A stretch of DNA of 64,000 nt, taken from the NCBI RefSeq assembly GCF_029227915.1, contig NC_079880.1, positions 32,731,501-32,795,500 on the forward strand, written 5' to 3'. The translations under genes and the position numbers were made by a program. Positions within the stretch are counted from its first letter, which is position 1. Every line of letters starts with the position of its first letter. This stretch comes from Hydractinia symbiolongicarpus (lineage: Eukaryota; Cnidaria; Hydrozoa; Anthoathecata; Hydractiniidae). This document shows positions 1 to 10,144 of this stretch, piece after piece. The notes beneath the pieces were generated by a model. It was not told the origin of the DNA and ran no database searches. It was given only the letters and a program-made list of their open reading frames with translations.

Positions 1-641
1 ACTTGGCACATTTATAGTACGTCATAAAAGGAACAAAATGGCGGCAATAAATTTTTGCTTGCGTCAGCACATTTTCTGTGACGTCATCAGAAGCTTGAAA
101 ATTGTTAAAAATGCCACTATCTGCTTAAAATATAATTACTTTTGTTGTAGAGCGAATTTTTACATTCTGTTTGAAGTTTCTGAAAGCTAAATAAATTTTT
201 TTTAACATATCTTCCGGTTTTTACATGGATCGGATAAAAAATTGCCAAAAATTGCCCAAAAATCCATTTTTTCCGATTTTTGGGTATAATCCGACAAAAT
301 CGGGAAATCGGATTAGTCCCGTGTCAAAATTATTCAAAATGATTCTTCTTGATGAAACAAAGTCGTGTTGCAAGTTTCAAGTTCTAAGGATAATCCTAAC
401 AGGAGTTATTATATTATCCCCATTCTAAGAATTTCGTAGAGATTTTAGGGGTAGTTTCGAGTAATGGCCAATATCAAAGCCTCTGAAAAGTATGGGACCT
501 AAAAATTTAGCATGCAGGTGTTTAATAGATAAATGTTGAAACTCAGTAAGTATCATAGCCATATAAGAAAGCAATCAGGAGCTATTAAAAAAAAAACCGT
601 CAGGGGGGGGGGGCGGAATCCGCCCCCCGGACCGAATAGGG
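1..641 (+). mobile_element. piggyBac-type MITE, copy A (left end outside window)
   Basis: Non-coding element ending in CCGGACCGAATAGGG followed by TTAA (642-645). It is nearly identical to the complete copy at 16518-17261. Copies end in CCCTATTCGGTCCGG inverted repeats abutting TTAA, the target site duplicated by piggyBac transposases. A subterminal palindrome GGCGGAATCCGCC lies near 612-624. Inside are an AAAATGGCGGC motif (near 37) and a perfect TGACGTCA at 79-86. No transposase is encoded, so it would need one in trans. Confidence 0.75.
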
Positions 642-645
642 TTAA

Positions 646-1281
646 AGTAAAACGCCGTGAATAATTAATTAATTCAGCCGGTTATAGTTCCAGTGTTACG
701 CCCTTGTAAAATTATGCGGACGGAAATGAAGTAATTTTTAAAGAAAAAGGTTAAAAACAACAAAGATGGCGCATAACATAGAATTTTACGACGATCTTTA
801 TATACTGCACGAGCTTTAACTTTCGATAGCATTTTGTCCTTTATTAAAATTTTCAGACATGTTTGGTAAATCATACAGCTGCGATAGTGTGAGAAAATTT
901 TTTTGCTCCGGATACTTTTCTTTTAACAGCGTATTAATTACATTAATAGTCGCCGCCATTTTCAAACAAAAGCGAACTTGGTTCGTACATATTTTTGTTA
1001 ATTTGTGACGTCACACGATGGATGAAGATTCGATCACTTCTTCGTCTTCTCAGAGTGTTTTAATTTTATCGCGAGATTAGAGCGATGAAAAAGGAAAGCT
1101 AAATTTTAGTAGAGTAACATCCTTGTAGAAAAGAAATTTCCAAACATTTTACAACATAGGAAAGTAGGTAAAGAAATAAAAAAAGTTTTAGACTGTTTTT
1201 GTTTTGTTTTGCTTTTATAAAATCATTCTGTGTTCAAATCACTGCGCATTTTCAAGAAAATGTAAAGAAAATTTATATACA
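646..1281. other. Intergenic stretch with promoter-like motifs
   Basis: No convincing gene. It holds a YY1-like GCCGCCATTTT at 953-963, a perfect CRE-like TGACGTCA at 1006-1013, and immediately after it a 20-codon plus-strand ORF starting at 1018. This could be a small promoter and leader, or an old repeat, since similar motifs occur inside the MITE next door. Confidence 0.3.
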
Positions 1282-1332
1282 CTAGTCGTTAGCCCGTGGA
1301 AAAATCCACGGGTTCGCCCGTCGCAGCTGAGC

Positions 1333-1422
1333 TGTTGTATTTAGAAGCAGTAAAAACACGTGCGCATGCTACTCTATATATTTTCAACTGAACTTCACGT
1401 CTCGATAACCTCAAACACAACA
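1333..1422 (-). repeat. 3' LTR of the Gypsy element
   Basis: 90 bp, two mismatches against the LTR at 5507-5596. This is very short for a Gypsy LTR and suggests a compact promoter and polyadenylation region. Confidence 0.92.
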
Positions 1423-1435
1423 CTTCCCCCTCTTT
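1423..1435 (-). promoter_or_regulatory. Polypurine tract of the Gypsy element
   Basis: A purine run on the minus strand directly next to the 3' LTR, where plus-strand DNA synthesis is primed. Confidence 0.7.
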
Positions 1436-1526
1436 AGTTCATTGTGTCCATTTTCACTTTACTAAACATAACAAGTTTCCCGATTGTCTCTTTTTTATAG
1501 ATTTACGATAAATCCGTTACTGTTGT

Positions 1527-1904
1527 TCAGGTAGGTACATTTTCATGAAAATAGTCTGGTCTTCTTCTAATTCTTTGAGGATATTTTCGTACATATAACT
1601 CCGTAGGTCTGGTGGTAGTTTCGTATTCTTCTGGAGTATCAATATCGTCCTCTTCCTCCCCCTCTTGATCAAAGTCGGTTGGTTTAAGCTTGGATAAGAA
1701 CTTAAAGTGTTGAACGTTGCGTGTGATAGTGTGTCCCGGTCGGCTTGCCGTCAATGTTGTACCTTGAACTCGCGTGACATAGTATGGTTTTGGATCAAAA
1801 GGGATTGAAAGCTTGTTGCTTTTCGGTTGTTTTACCAGCACGTAGTCGCCTTTGTCTATAGCTGGTTGGCGAGCATGAAGTCGGGCGTCGACATACTTTT
1901 TCAT
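1527..1904 (-). pseudogene. Gypsy integrase C-terminal region
   Basis: A 125-residue open frame in a different register from the integrase core. It holds a basic segment with DYVLVKQPKSNKLSIPF and YYVTRV, typical of the SH3-like integrase tail of Gypsy elements, then an acidic stretch and a short basic end. The core ORF ends at 2061, so about 150 bp of frame-disrupted sequence separates the two parts. Confidence 0.7.
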
Positions 1905-2060
1905 TTTAGGTTTTTGTTGTGCATCTCGGTGTGGTGCCTCCTTGATGGCATCCTTGTTCGGTTGGTTGTTAAGACTGGGTAATTTTCCTTTAACTTGTCG
2001 TTGAAATAGCGCTTCAGCTGGACTGACTCCGGTTGTTGGATGTGTCGATATGCGATAATT

Positions 2061-2489
2061 TCACAAGAAATTATACAGTGCGATTTTCCAAGATTTCCCT
2101 TTTATTGTAGCGATCCGTAGGGTTTTGTTAAGGTTGCGCATAAAATTTTCGGCAGTTGAATTTGCTTTCGGATGTAGCGGTGTGATTCTGTGATGATCTA
2201 TTCCTTTAGCATGCATGTAGCGTTTAAATTCGTTGCTGTGAAATGGACTGCCGTTATCAGAAATGATTTTATGAGGGAGTCCATGCGTTGCAAAAATTTT
2301 ACCGAGAGCTCCCAAAGTCGGTAAAGCAGCTGTTGAACCCACGATTTCTACTTCGGGAAAGCGTGTACGTTGGTCTATTACTACCAGTAAGTGCGAGCGA
2401 TTTGGTAACGGTCCTAGAATGTCTATGTTCAATGTGTGCCACAGCGATTGTGGTAGGGGAGATGGTTTCAGTGGTGGCGGTGGGTTCAT
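2061..2489 (-). pseudogene. Gypsy integrase catalytic core
   Basis: 142 codons. The catalytic acidic triad of retroviral-type integrases is visible: D in LNIDILGPLP, D in IISDNGSPF, E in NSTAENFMR. The HHCC zinc-binding part lies upstream at the end of the gag-pol frame, separated by a frameshift near 2490. The frame is lost after residue 142. Confidence 0.85.
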
Positions 2490-5329
2490 TCTTGAATTTG
2501 CGATACACAGTGAACAGTTCTTGCAACGTGTTTCGACTTGTTGGTTAATATCCGGAAAATAAATTTTGTCCGCAGTGGGGATTTCGTTTTTGTCATTCCA
2601 AGGTGTGTTTCATGAGCTAGTTTAAGCATTCTGTGGCGTAAACTGGTCGGTGCTACAATTCGATTTCCTCTAAGTATCAAGAATTCGTCGTTGTTGCAAG
2701 TCAACTCGTTGCGTATTATGTTATAAAGGTGAAGCTCTTTAACGTTACAGTTGGGATATTTTGTGGATATTGTGTCTATTGAATACCATTTAGTAGAGCG
2801 AATAAGTTCTTTCAGACATTGCAGGGTCGGGTCATTTTCCGTGTGCACTTTTATCTCGTCTAGGGTAATGGCTATTTCTTCGATGATTCTGGTAGAGTTT
2901 GTATTACTGTCGGGAACGATGTATCGGGAACAATAGTCTGCCGGGTTGAAAGAACCATTGATGTGACGAATATTGAAGCTAAACCCTTGTAGGCGTAAAC
3001 ACCATCGCTCTATACGTAAAGGTAAAGTTGACTTCGGGTTACTGAGTAATGATACCAATGGTATGTGGTCTGTAAGAATTTCAAAGTCTGAGCCAAGTAT
3101 ATATAAGGTGAATTTTTCACATCCGTGGACAATTGCTAAACATTCCTTTTCTAATTGGCTATAACGAGATTCTGTATCTGATAATGCTCGGCTCGAGTAT
3201 GCTATAACGCAATAGTCTTCCGTTTGTGGTGTGTGTTGCAGTAGTGTAGCACTGATGCCATGTGGACCAGCATCAGTTACCATCGTGGTGGACTTCCGTG
3301 GCGAGAAATAGCTCATAACAGTGTTTGATAACAGCGATTGTTTCAGTTGATTAAACACAGAGTGCTCGACTGGTCCCCAGGACCATGTTGTATCTTGTTT
3401 GGTGAGATTTTGCAGCGGTGTAGCTATGTCAGCGTAATGGGGTATAAATCTACCTAAGAAGTTCGTCATTTCTAGGAAAGATCGCATTTCGGTTGGATTG
3501 GTCGGTGGTGCTAACAGCTGTATCGCTCTGACTTTCTCTGGGCTTGGGCTTATTCCTGCGGCTGAAAAGATGAAGCCAAAAAATTCTACTGAGGATTTAT
3601 CGAACTTTTCAAGATTCAATGTTAGTCCATATGACCGGAAACGTTGTAAGACTTTTTCCAAGATTGTGTCCAGTTCTTTTAGACTTTGGGCAAAGAGGAT
3701 GATGTCGTCAGCTATATTCTTGCAGCCTGGGATGTCTCTCAAAATAATCTCTAGTTTTATTTGTAGCTCTTCAGAGGCCGATGAGGTACCAAAGTTAAGC
3801 CGCTTGTATCGATGCAAACCCTGGTGTGTCAAAAATGTTGTTATTGACCTTGAACCAGGCTCTAACTCGAGCTGCAAGAAGGCACTGGTCATGTCGAGTT
3901 TACAAAAGTATTTCGCGCCGTTTAGGTCGCGAATCAGATCGTCTATAGATGGCGCAGGATGACGTGTGCGCTTTATGGCTTTGTTTGCTTGCCGCATGTC
4001 TATACACATACGAATTTCGTCTGGATTATTTTTTTTTGGTACAAAAACGATCGGTGAAACCAAGGGTGTCGGCTGGTCAGTGACGTCCTCGATTATATCG
4101 GCTTTTCTGAGTTTGTTTAGTTCTTTGTCAACTTTTTGACGGAGGTGAAAAGGGATACGTCGTGGTTTTTGAGCGACAGGTTTAACGCTTGCATCGATGT
4201 GTAATTTTACTGGCTGATCTTTGAGCTTTCTTGTCCCGTTAAAAACTGCTTTATTAGCTGTGAGAAGAGAATGGAGACGCTCCGGAATGTGAGTTGTACG
4301 ATCAGAAGAGTTAGCTTTGACGTCACTATGCAGCGTGGGTGTAGGCGTTATGTTGTTTATTTCTTGAAACGTTGTGCTCAATAGTCCTAATTCAATTGCG
4401 AGATTTCCGTCAATCAGATTCGGTGCTTTTGTGTTAAGAACAAAAAACTCATCAAGAGTGAGTTTCCGTTTTGACCCAGCGAGACACTGAACCACGCCCA
4501 CTACTTTCAGCTGTGAGGTTTCTGTTGATGATCCGTAAGGTACTAAACACACTTGCGATTTTCTTAGTTTATGTTGTTTCGTTCTTTGTAAACGTTGAAA
4601 CGTTTCTATATTCAATATGTTTGTACTACCTGTGTCTATTAGAACTGGAATAAAATGTCCGGAGACCTTAATGCTGGTTTTAAATGTCCCGAGTTTGTCC
4701 TTAGGATGAAGCGCGTTGACACGATTAACGGAGAAGCAATTTTCTGTCGGAGGGTCGACCGACTGTTCAGTGCCTGGTTGAACGGAACGAACGGGGTAAC
4801 GAGAAGGTGGTGGGTTCATATTATGTTTACGAGATGAGCGACATACACGTGCGAAGTGATTCAATTTTCCACAAGATCGACATACTTGATTTTTAACAGG
4901 GCACTGTTTTGCATGGGGCCAAGCATTTCCGCAGTTACAACATGACTTACTTGGTGTTTCTTTTTTGTGGATTTGCATTTGTAGATCAGCAATTTGTTTA
5001 TGTAACACTTGAACTTCCTCTGCTTGTGAAGCGTCACCTATATGGTTTAATGCTCTAGCTTCAATTTCTTGAGATTGATGCTCCACGTCTTCGTATAATT
5101 TACCTCGTGTAAGAATGTCCTGTAGAGATGCTTCTTTATTACTGAAACAGTATTTTCTAAGCTTGTTTGACGTTGTTCCTAAAATTAGCTGTGTTTTGAT
5201 CTGTTGGTTGATACTGTCGAAATTACAACATGAAGCAATAGTTTTAAGTCGTACATAATAAGATTGAAAAGTTTCGCCATCATTCTGTATTGTTTTTTGA
5301 AAATTCCAAACTTCAAAACATTCGTTCAT
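2486..5329 (-). pseudogene. Gypsy gag-protease-RT-RNase H polyprotein
   Basis: A 947-codon frame. It begins in gag with matrix/capsid-like sequence, followed near residues 130-165 by two zinc knuckles, the second canonical (CRSCGKLNHFARVC). A retropepsin motif LIDTGST follows near residue 230. Reverse transcriptase spans roughly 400-560, with KLDMTSAFLQLEL and the active site IADDIILFA, where Y of the usual YxDD is replaced by I. RNase H spans about 665-780 (VTDAGPHGISATLLQ). The frame ends in the integrase zinc-binding region, where a frameshift cuts it. The start at 5329 is not the true gag start: the N-terminal part lies in another frame at 5313-5505. Elsewhere the reading frame is well preserved, so decay is recent. 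Confidence 0.9.
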
Positions 5330-5505
5330 TCATTTGTAATTCAAATCCTCCGTAATGTAATAACAAAGCTCTCTTTCTTGTTTGGTCTTCGATGTTCATT
5401 GCCGTTATAAAGTTATTAAATCTACTAACATATTTCTTCCAACGTATACCAACACTGTGCATTTCATTAATTTGGGAATATCTGGTAAAAAGGTACTCGT
5501 CGCCA
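5313..5505 (-). pseudogene. Gypsy gag N-terminal part (frameshifted)
   Basis: An ATG directly after the 5' LTR (5505-5503) opens a short frame whose first residues (MATSTFLP) look like a Gypsy gag start. It then shifts frame near 5465 into a segment containing SVGIRWKKYVSRFNNF. The sequence passes into the main gag-pol frame with a likely small internal deletion around 5320. Confidence 0.6.
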
Positions 5506-5506
5506 T

Positions 5507-5596
5507 TGTTGTATTTAGAAGCAGTAAAAACACGTGCGAATGCTACTCTATATATTTTCAACTGAACTTAACGTCTCGATAACCTCAAACACAACA
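5507..5596 (-). repeat. 5' LTR of the Gypsy element
   Basis: 90 bp partner of 1333-1422. Transcription of the element would start here and run toward lower coordinates. Confidence 0.92.
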
Positions 5597-5659
5597 TAAG
5601 CTACCATTTTGCAGACAGACGGACGGATGGACAGACGTATACGGGCATTATAATATATA

Positions 5660-7020
5660 CTAGCCGGGAAACCCGGCGTCGAAACGCCGGGGTAAGCCAC
5701 AAGTCAAGGTGTGACCATGCGTTGAACGCCCTGAGGAGTGCTTAATAAGAGTCGTAAACTGTGCCACACGGTCAGGTGGGTGCTTTATTACAGGTATGCA
5801 GTATGCCGTAAATCAAGTAAAGCGCATACACCATTATAGTGTTGCAACTATCACATATTTTTCAAAAAGTAACTTTCCCACAACAAAAGCTGAAATAAAA
5901 ACAGAGTTTACAAACCGTTGTTACTCCGTCATAGCAAAAATAATTAGTCAATATTATTTTATTTTGCGGAATAAGTTTCAGTAAACGTTAAAAAATTAAT
6001 CGTGACATCGGACTAAGCCTTTAGTACAGTTAAACAGAGTTGAAGGGCGTGTAGAGACAATACCCTTTTGAAAAAACTTTCTCGCAGACTCTGTTTAAAT
6101 AAAAACACAAGAAACAGTCCATTACCAACACGGGGTCGAGCGGTTAGTCCAGGTAAACAGTGTTGCACACCCGTACAGACGTGATTCCCGAGAAAGTTTA
6201 AAAAGTAATTGTCACAGTGGGCTGACCCCTTAGTACAGGTAAACCACATCGCACATGCTCTAGGCGTAACAGCTTTTCCAAAAAAACAGTCCATTGTTAA
6301 CACTGAGCTTAGCACTTAGTACAGGTAAAATGTGTCGCACATGCCTACAAGCTTAATAGCCTTTTCCAAAATACTTTAGTTTAAATAAAACACAGGAAAC
6401 AGACCGTCGTTTAACAACATGGGATAGGCACATAGCACAGGTACTCTGTGTCTCATTAATAAACTTTTGACTTTTGCTAAATTTTATATTACAGTAAAGT
6501 GGTAGCTAACTACTTAATTGCATGGCTAGAGAACGTGACAGTAAGAGGCAAATAAAACTAATAAAAATCTTTAGGTGGCTGAATAGGTAGCTTAGCTAGT
6601 AGCTAGCTAGCTAACTATAAAGTATAGGTGAATAAACCAGTAAACAAATAAAAAAAATACCCGAAAGTAAAAGAAACTGCAATCTTGTTAGAATACAAAT
6701 AGAAGTATCAAGAAAGAAAAATTAAAGCAAACAGTTAAGAAACTTTTCTTTCTCTAGCAATGAGTTGGTTCAATCTGCTTACCAAATTTCGGACCGATAA
6801 CGTAAAAATCGTTGCTAAGAAATATAAAGAGCTTTAGTTTCTGATTGGTCATTTATATAAAACTCCGCTCCTCAATGGACCTTTATTTTAGCGGCAATTG
6901 TCCCTGTGCCGGTGGGGGCCCGACGGGTTTCTCGTCCCTGCGTATTTTGTATTTCGTGCGTGGTTAACACAAGTCGCTTTTGACGCACGAACAGACAGAC
7001 GACGGCTATTATTATAGAGA
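5660..7020 (-). mobile_element. Non-autonomous Helitron, 1.36 kb
   Basis: On the minus strand it begins with TCTCTATAATAATAGCCG, preceded by A at 7021. It ends with a GC-rich hairpin (arms CCCGGCGT/ACGCCGGG around TTCG), an 8-nt spacer and CTAG at 5660, followed by T at 5659. TC...hairpin-CTRR between A and T with no target duplication is the Helitron signature. No Rep/helicase frame is present. The interior is a degenerate tandem array (next entry). Its 3' end abuts the micro-Helitron that hosts the Gypsy element, giving a head-to-tail pair. Confidence 0.62.
5700..6480 (-). repeat. Degenerate ~120-bp tandem array inside the Helitron
   Basis: Copies of a motif like GTACAGGTAAAC...GTGTCGCAC recur near 6023, 6148, 6234, 6318 and 6436. 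Spacing is about 120 bp, with two short units of about 85 bp. The same array plus the same terminal module occurs on the opposite strand at 43770-44310 and 59765-60160. Confidence 0.65.
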
Positions 7021-8091
7021 TAAAACACTTAGTAAATAAGGAAGTAGTTCGGACAACTCAAAAAGGGCTACTGACAACTTAGGATGTTCCTTAAGCGCAA
7101 AACCACAAGAAAGAAGTAAAACAGTTAAATTTTTTGCTCTTTTTTGCGAAGAAAATGTAACTAGTTGTTAATAGAGTTTCTTATACGTAAGACATCTTAA
7201 AGCAACATTTTTCTTGAGTGTAATAAAGCACTGATTTATAAAAAAAACAATAGTCAAGCCACAATTTGACCACTAAACATCGTCACGTCCTGTAGTTTCT
7301 GACTCGGATAAGTATTTTGAAAATTACATTTGATCTGCTATAACCTTAACCAGAAAATAGATGATTAAGGGTTTAATGCGAAAGAAAGAGCATGTATCGT
7401 TCAAGTATTGTTGTTAATTTTTTATAGACTGCAATTTAAAAAACTATTCTGAACTCGTAGCTGTAACATTAAATTTGCAAATTTACGAACCAGACATTTT
7501 TCAATTACGATTTGTTTTGCTTTTCGTCCTTAAGTTTCCAAAGTACGCGTTCATATAATGTCATATAAAACTAATACATTCGTTCTTACGACATACGAAC
7601 AAAGTTGCTGAAGATAAATTGGTTTAGTAAATAAACATTAACATTGCTAATGATTTTAATTAACATCACCCTCCCTTTCTTCAAAGCAATGAAACTGTCA
7701 ACCAAGTGCAAGAGTCTCTACGTCGGAGACAGCAAAGAAAAGGTTGGACAAACTGGTGTCATTGCTGTTGATGATGTCAGAACTAGACAGTTATAAAAAG
7801 TTGCGTGTAACTGTTAGATTATTGTATTAAAGTTGGATCGGCTAGTAGCAGGTACATTTCTTATTGAAAGCTTAGAAGAAGAAGAAATTAAAAGAAGTTA
7901 GAAATGTTGCAAACGCATGGTAAATAGATGCTGGAATAATTAGTTACTGAAAAACTTGATTAAAAAACTTGAAGAAGAATATTTATCTATAAAGTGTATC
8001 TATAAAAAAGTAGGTTATTGTATTACAAAAGTGGAAAGTTGAGCTCTCGTAATAAAAACCAAAGCAGATCATCAACCAACAAAAGTCACAC
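7021..8091. other. Region upstream of the 302-codon ORF
   Basis: No recognised gene. A 35-codon plus-strand ORF lies at 7689-7796 and overlaps a TATAAAA at 7792-7798, about 300 bp before the next ORF. Either the small ORF is an upstream exon, or the TATA marks the promoter of the 8092 ORF. The sequence does not decide. Confidence 0.25.
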
Positions 8092-9000
8092 ATGCTTGCA
8101 TACAAACACAAAAGGTTAACAGCAACACCAAGTGTTAAGAAAATGAAGAAAGAGCGTCGATGGAAGGTTGGGAAACCAGAGGCTGCTGATGGGGTAGTTA
8201 GGTTAGTAAAATCAAGACAACATACCCCTTACTCGAACGGGTTTGAAAAAAAACTTTACGTGCGAAGAAACGGAGAATTGATCGAAGAAAGATTGTGTTA
8301 TAATACCAGATTGTACGTGCGGAATAAAAACGAACTATCCAAACTGTTGAAATTATTATGTTCGGAAACTACAGACGTGTTAAAACTTGAAAACGAGTTT
8401 TATACTTGGGAAAGTATAGAAGAAGCAAATGCTATGAAATGTTCGGACTTTGTAAGATCGCATTTATGCAACGTTATCTCTATTGATCGTAATGATATCG
8501 AAGAAACGGAAGTATTTATTTTAAATGACTTTTCCTGTCATTCGTTTCAATCAGCATTCCATATCGACAGTGACAACCATTTAAAACACATCACTGAACG
8601 CTTAAAAACATTGTCCTTTTTTCAAAAATTTTTATCAAGAAATTCATACAATGCCGAAAATATAGGAAGAATCCATTTCTCGTTTACTTCAAAGCGAAGC
8701 AAAACAACAAAATTCTTTGTTACCGTACAATTATACAAAAAGGAAACAGGTTTCAAACACAACGTATCCAACCGATTTCGAAAATGTTTATTAGAATGTA
8801 CACAAACTATACGTCGGTATAATTTACCGTTACCGAAAATAGTCGATGACGTAATTACAAGACATAAAAACAATATGCAGGAGTTATTGGAACTTGATAT
8901 TTTCAACTGGAAATTTTTAGGATATAAATTTCGGAATGCTGAGGATGAAGCGTTTTACAAACAGATACGAAGAAAAAATCGAATACTTTCAGAAGTGTGA
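8092..9000 (+). CDS. Intact 302-residue protein of unknown family
   Basis: An uninterrupted 302-codon frame in sequence of about 35% GC, far longer than chance ORFs nearby. The N-terminus is strongly basic (KKMKKERRWKVGKP). Many Lys/Arg residues are scattered throughout, and the C-terminus (FRNAEDEAFYKQIRRKNR) looks helical. I see no signal peptide, membrane segment, zinc-binding pattern or catalytic motif I can name. The start at 8092 is the first ATG after an in-frame stop; ATGs at codons 18 and 113 are alternatives. It is intronless within the window and unlike any transposon protein I recognise. It may be a single-exon host gene, a retrogene, or part of an unknown mobile element. Confidence 0.5.
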   Translation: MLAYKHKRLTATPSVKKMKKERRWKVGKPEAADGVVRLVKSRQHTPYSNGFEKKLYVRRNGELIEERLCYNTRLYVRNKNELSKLLKLLCSETTDVLKLENEFYTWESIEEANAMKCSDFVRSHLCNVISIDRNDIEETEVFILNDFSCHSFQSAFHIDSDNHLKHITERLKTLSFFQKFLSRNSYNAENIGRIHFSFTSKRSKTTKFFVTVQLYKKETGFKHNVSNRFRKCLLECTQTIRRYNLPLPKIVDDVITRHKNNMQELLELDIFNWKFLGYKFRNAEDEAFYKQIRRKNRILSEV

Positions 9001-9147
9001 ATCTTGTTACATAAATTTGTTATATAAGGTAGAAAAATATAAAAAGAAGCTAGCAAACAAATATTCTATCTCAATCTAAATAAGATTTGAATCAACTTTG
9101 ACTTGTGTTAATGCCTCTAGTTCGGAAGTATGAGTCTTCTGATTGGC

Positions 9148-9257
9148 TGGCGGAAATTTCCGCCATTCAAAAATTGAAACCAACTTTACTTTTTAAGGGC
9201 GGAAGATTCCGCCAATCAATCAAAAATGCTCAAAATCATTCCGCTCGGAATATTCCG
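9148..9257. promoter_or_regulatory. Cluster of three GGCGGAA/TTCCGCC palindromes with CCAAT motifs
   Basis: The first is a perfect 18-bp palindrome, TGGCGGAAATTTCCGCCA (9148-9165). The second is GGCGGAAGATTCCGCC (9198-9213). The third is CGGAATATTCCG (9246-9257). Centres lie 49 and 46 bp apart. ATTGG or CCAAT sits next to each one (9142-9146, 9212-9216, 9261-9265). It may be a promoter with a dimeric factor site, or a foldback repeat. Confidence 0.45.
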
Positions 9258-9621
9258 CCTATTGGTTACGAACGCGCGTAACAAAAAGCAAAACCCCTTA
9301 GCTGAAATGCCACATGTGTGGTATAGGTAATCTTGAATAAAACGATGAAGGCATACGATGGGTTTTCGCAACACTTTTATCAACATTTTTATTTTTCACA
9401 ACTAAACGAATACCAAAGTAATTATATTTTAAAATACAGCCATAAAAAGCATTTCATCTATTGTGATTTCATCTGCTTCTTATCTGTTGTGAGATCTTAG
9501 ACACAAGTTAGCAAACACATTAACTGAATCTAGTAAAGGAACATTTAGAGATTTTGTAGTCAGGGAAAGCTCTTGTCAAAACTGTTTCTATATGTGGAAC
9601 ATAATAACTCTCAACCGTTAA

Positions 9622-10140
9622 CCCTATTCGGTCCGAAGGGGGGGGGGACATGGCGTTTTTTTTTAAATAACTCCTTATTGCTATGCTATATGGCTATGAA
9701 ACTTATTGAGTTTTAATATTTATCTATTAGACAGCTGCATACAAAATTTTCAGGTCCCATACCTTTCAGAGGCGTTGATATTGGCCATTACTCGAAACTA
9801 CCCCTAAAAATCTCAATGAAATCCTTATAATGGGTAAAATTTAATAACTCCTGTTAGGATTATCCTTAGAACTTGAAACGTGCAGCACAACTTTGTTTTA
9901 TTAAGAAGAATCATTTTGCATAATTTGGACACGTGATTAATCCGATTTCCCGATTTTGTCGGATTTTACCTGAAAATCGGAAAAACCCGGATTTTCGGGC
10001 AATTTTTTTATGCGAGCCACGTAAAAACCGGGAAATGTGTTAAATAACTTTTATTTAGCTTTCAGAAAAATTTAAACAGAATGCAAAAGTTCCCCTCACC
10101 CTGGTCATAGTATGTTCGAAAAACCCCGGACCGAATAGGG
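9622..10140 (-). mobile_element. piggyBac-type MITE, copy B (internal deletion)
   Basis: Opposite in orientation to copies A and C. TTAA at 9618-9621 and 10141-10144 flank CCCTATTCGGTCCG and CCGGACCGAATAGGG. At 519 bp it lacks the segment of copy C that carries the TGACGTCA and ATGGCGGC motifs. Confidence 0.78.
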
Positions 10141-10144
10141 TTAA

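Larger units (their letters stand above)
1333..5596 (-). mobile_element. Ty3/Gypsy LTR retrotransposon, full length, inactivated
   Basis: A 4264-bp element on the minus strand with two 90-bp LTRs that differ at two positions and have TG...CA ends (TGTTG/CAACA). It is flanked by a 5-bp target duplication with one mismatch (TGAGC 1328-1332, TAAGC 5597-5601). Gene order is gag, protease, reverse transcriptase, RNase H, integrase, the Ty3/Gypsy order. A polypurine tract (AAAGAGGGGGAAG on the minus strand, 1423-1435) precedes the 3' LTR. TGGCGACGAG, one base after the 5' LTR, is a plausible primer-binding site. Frameshifts in gag and integrase show it is not functional as it stands. No envelope gene is visible. 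Confidence 0.92.
1282..5659 (-). mobile_element. Micro-Helitron (about 108 bp) split by the Gypsy element
   Basis: Outer parts are 1282-1332 and 5597 to about 5658. Read on the minus strand, the element ends with a hairpin (CCCGTGGA/TCCACGGG arms), a 7-nt spacer and CTAG followed by T. That is the Helitron 3' signature. A sister copy without the insert lies at 45346-45453. The other end abuts the next Helitron. It is far too short to encode Rep/helicase, so it is a non-autonomous derivative. Confidence 0.6.

Noticed and set aside
6013-6315. 100-codon minus-strand ORF
   Set aside because: Lies entirely in the ~120-bp repeat array of the Helitron.
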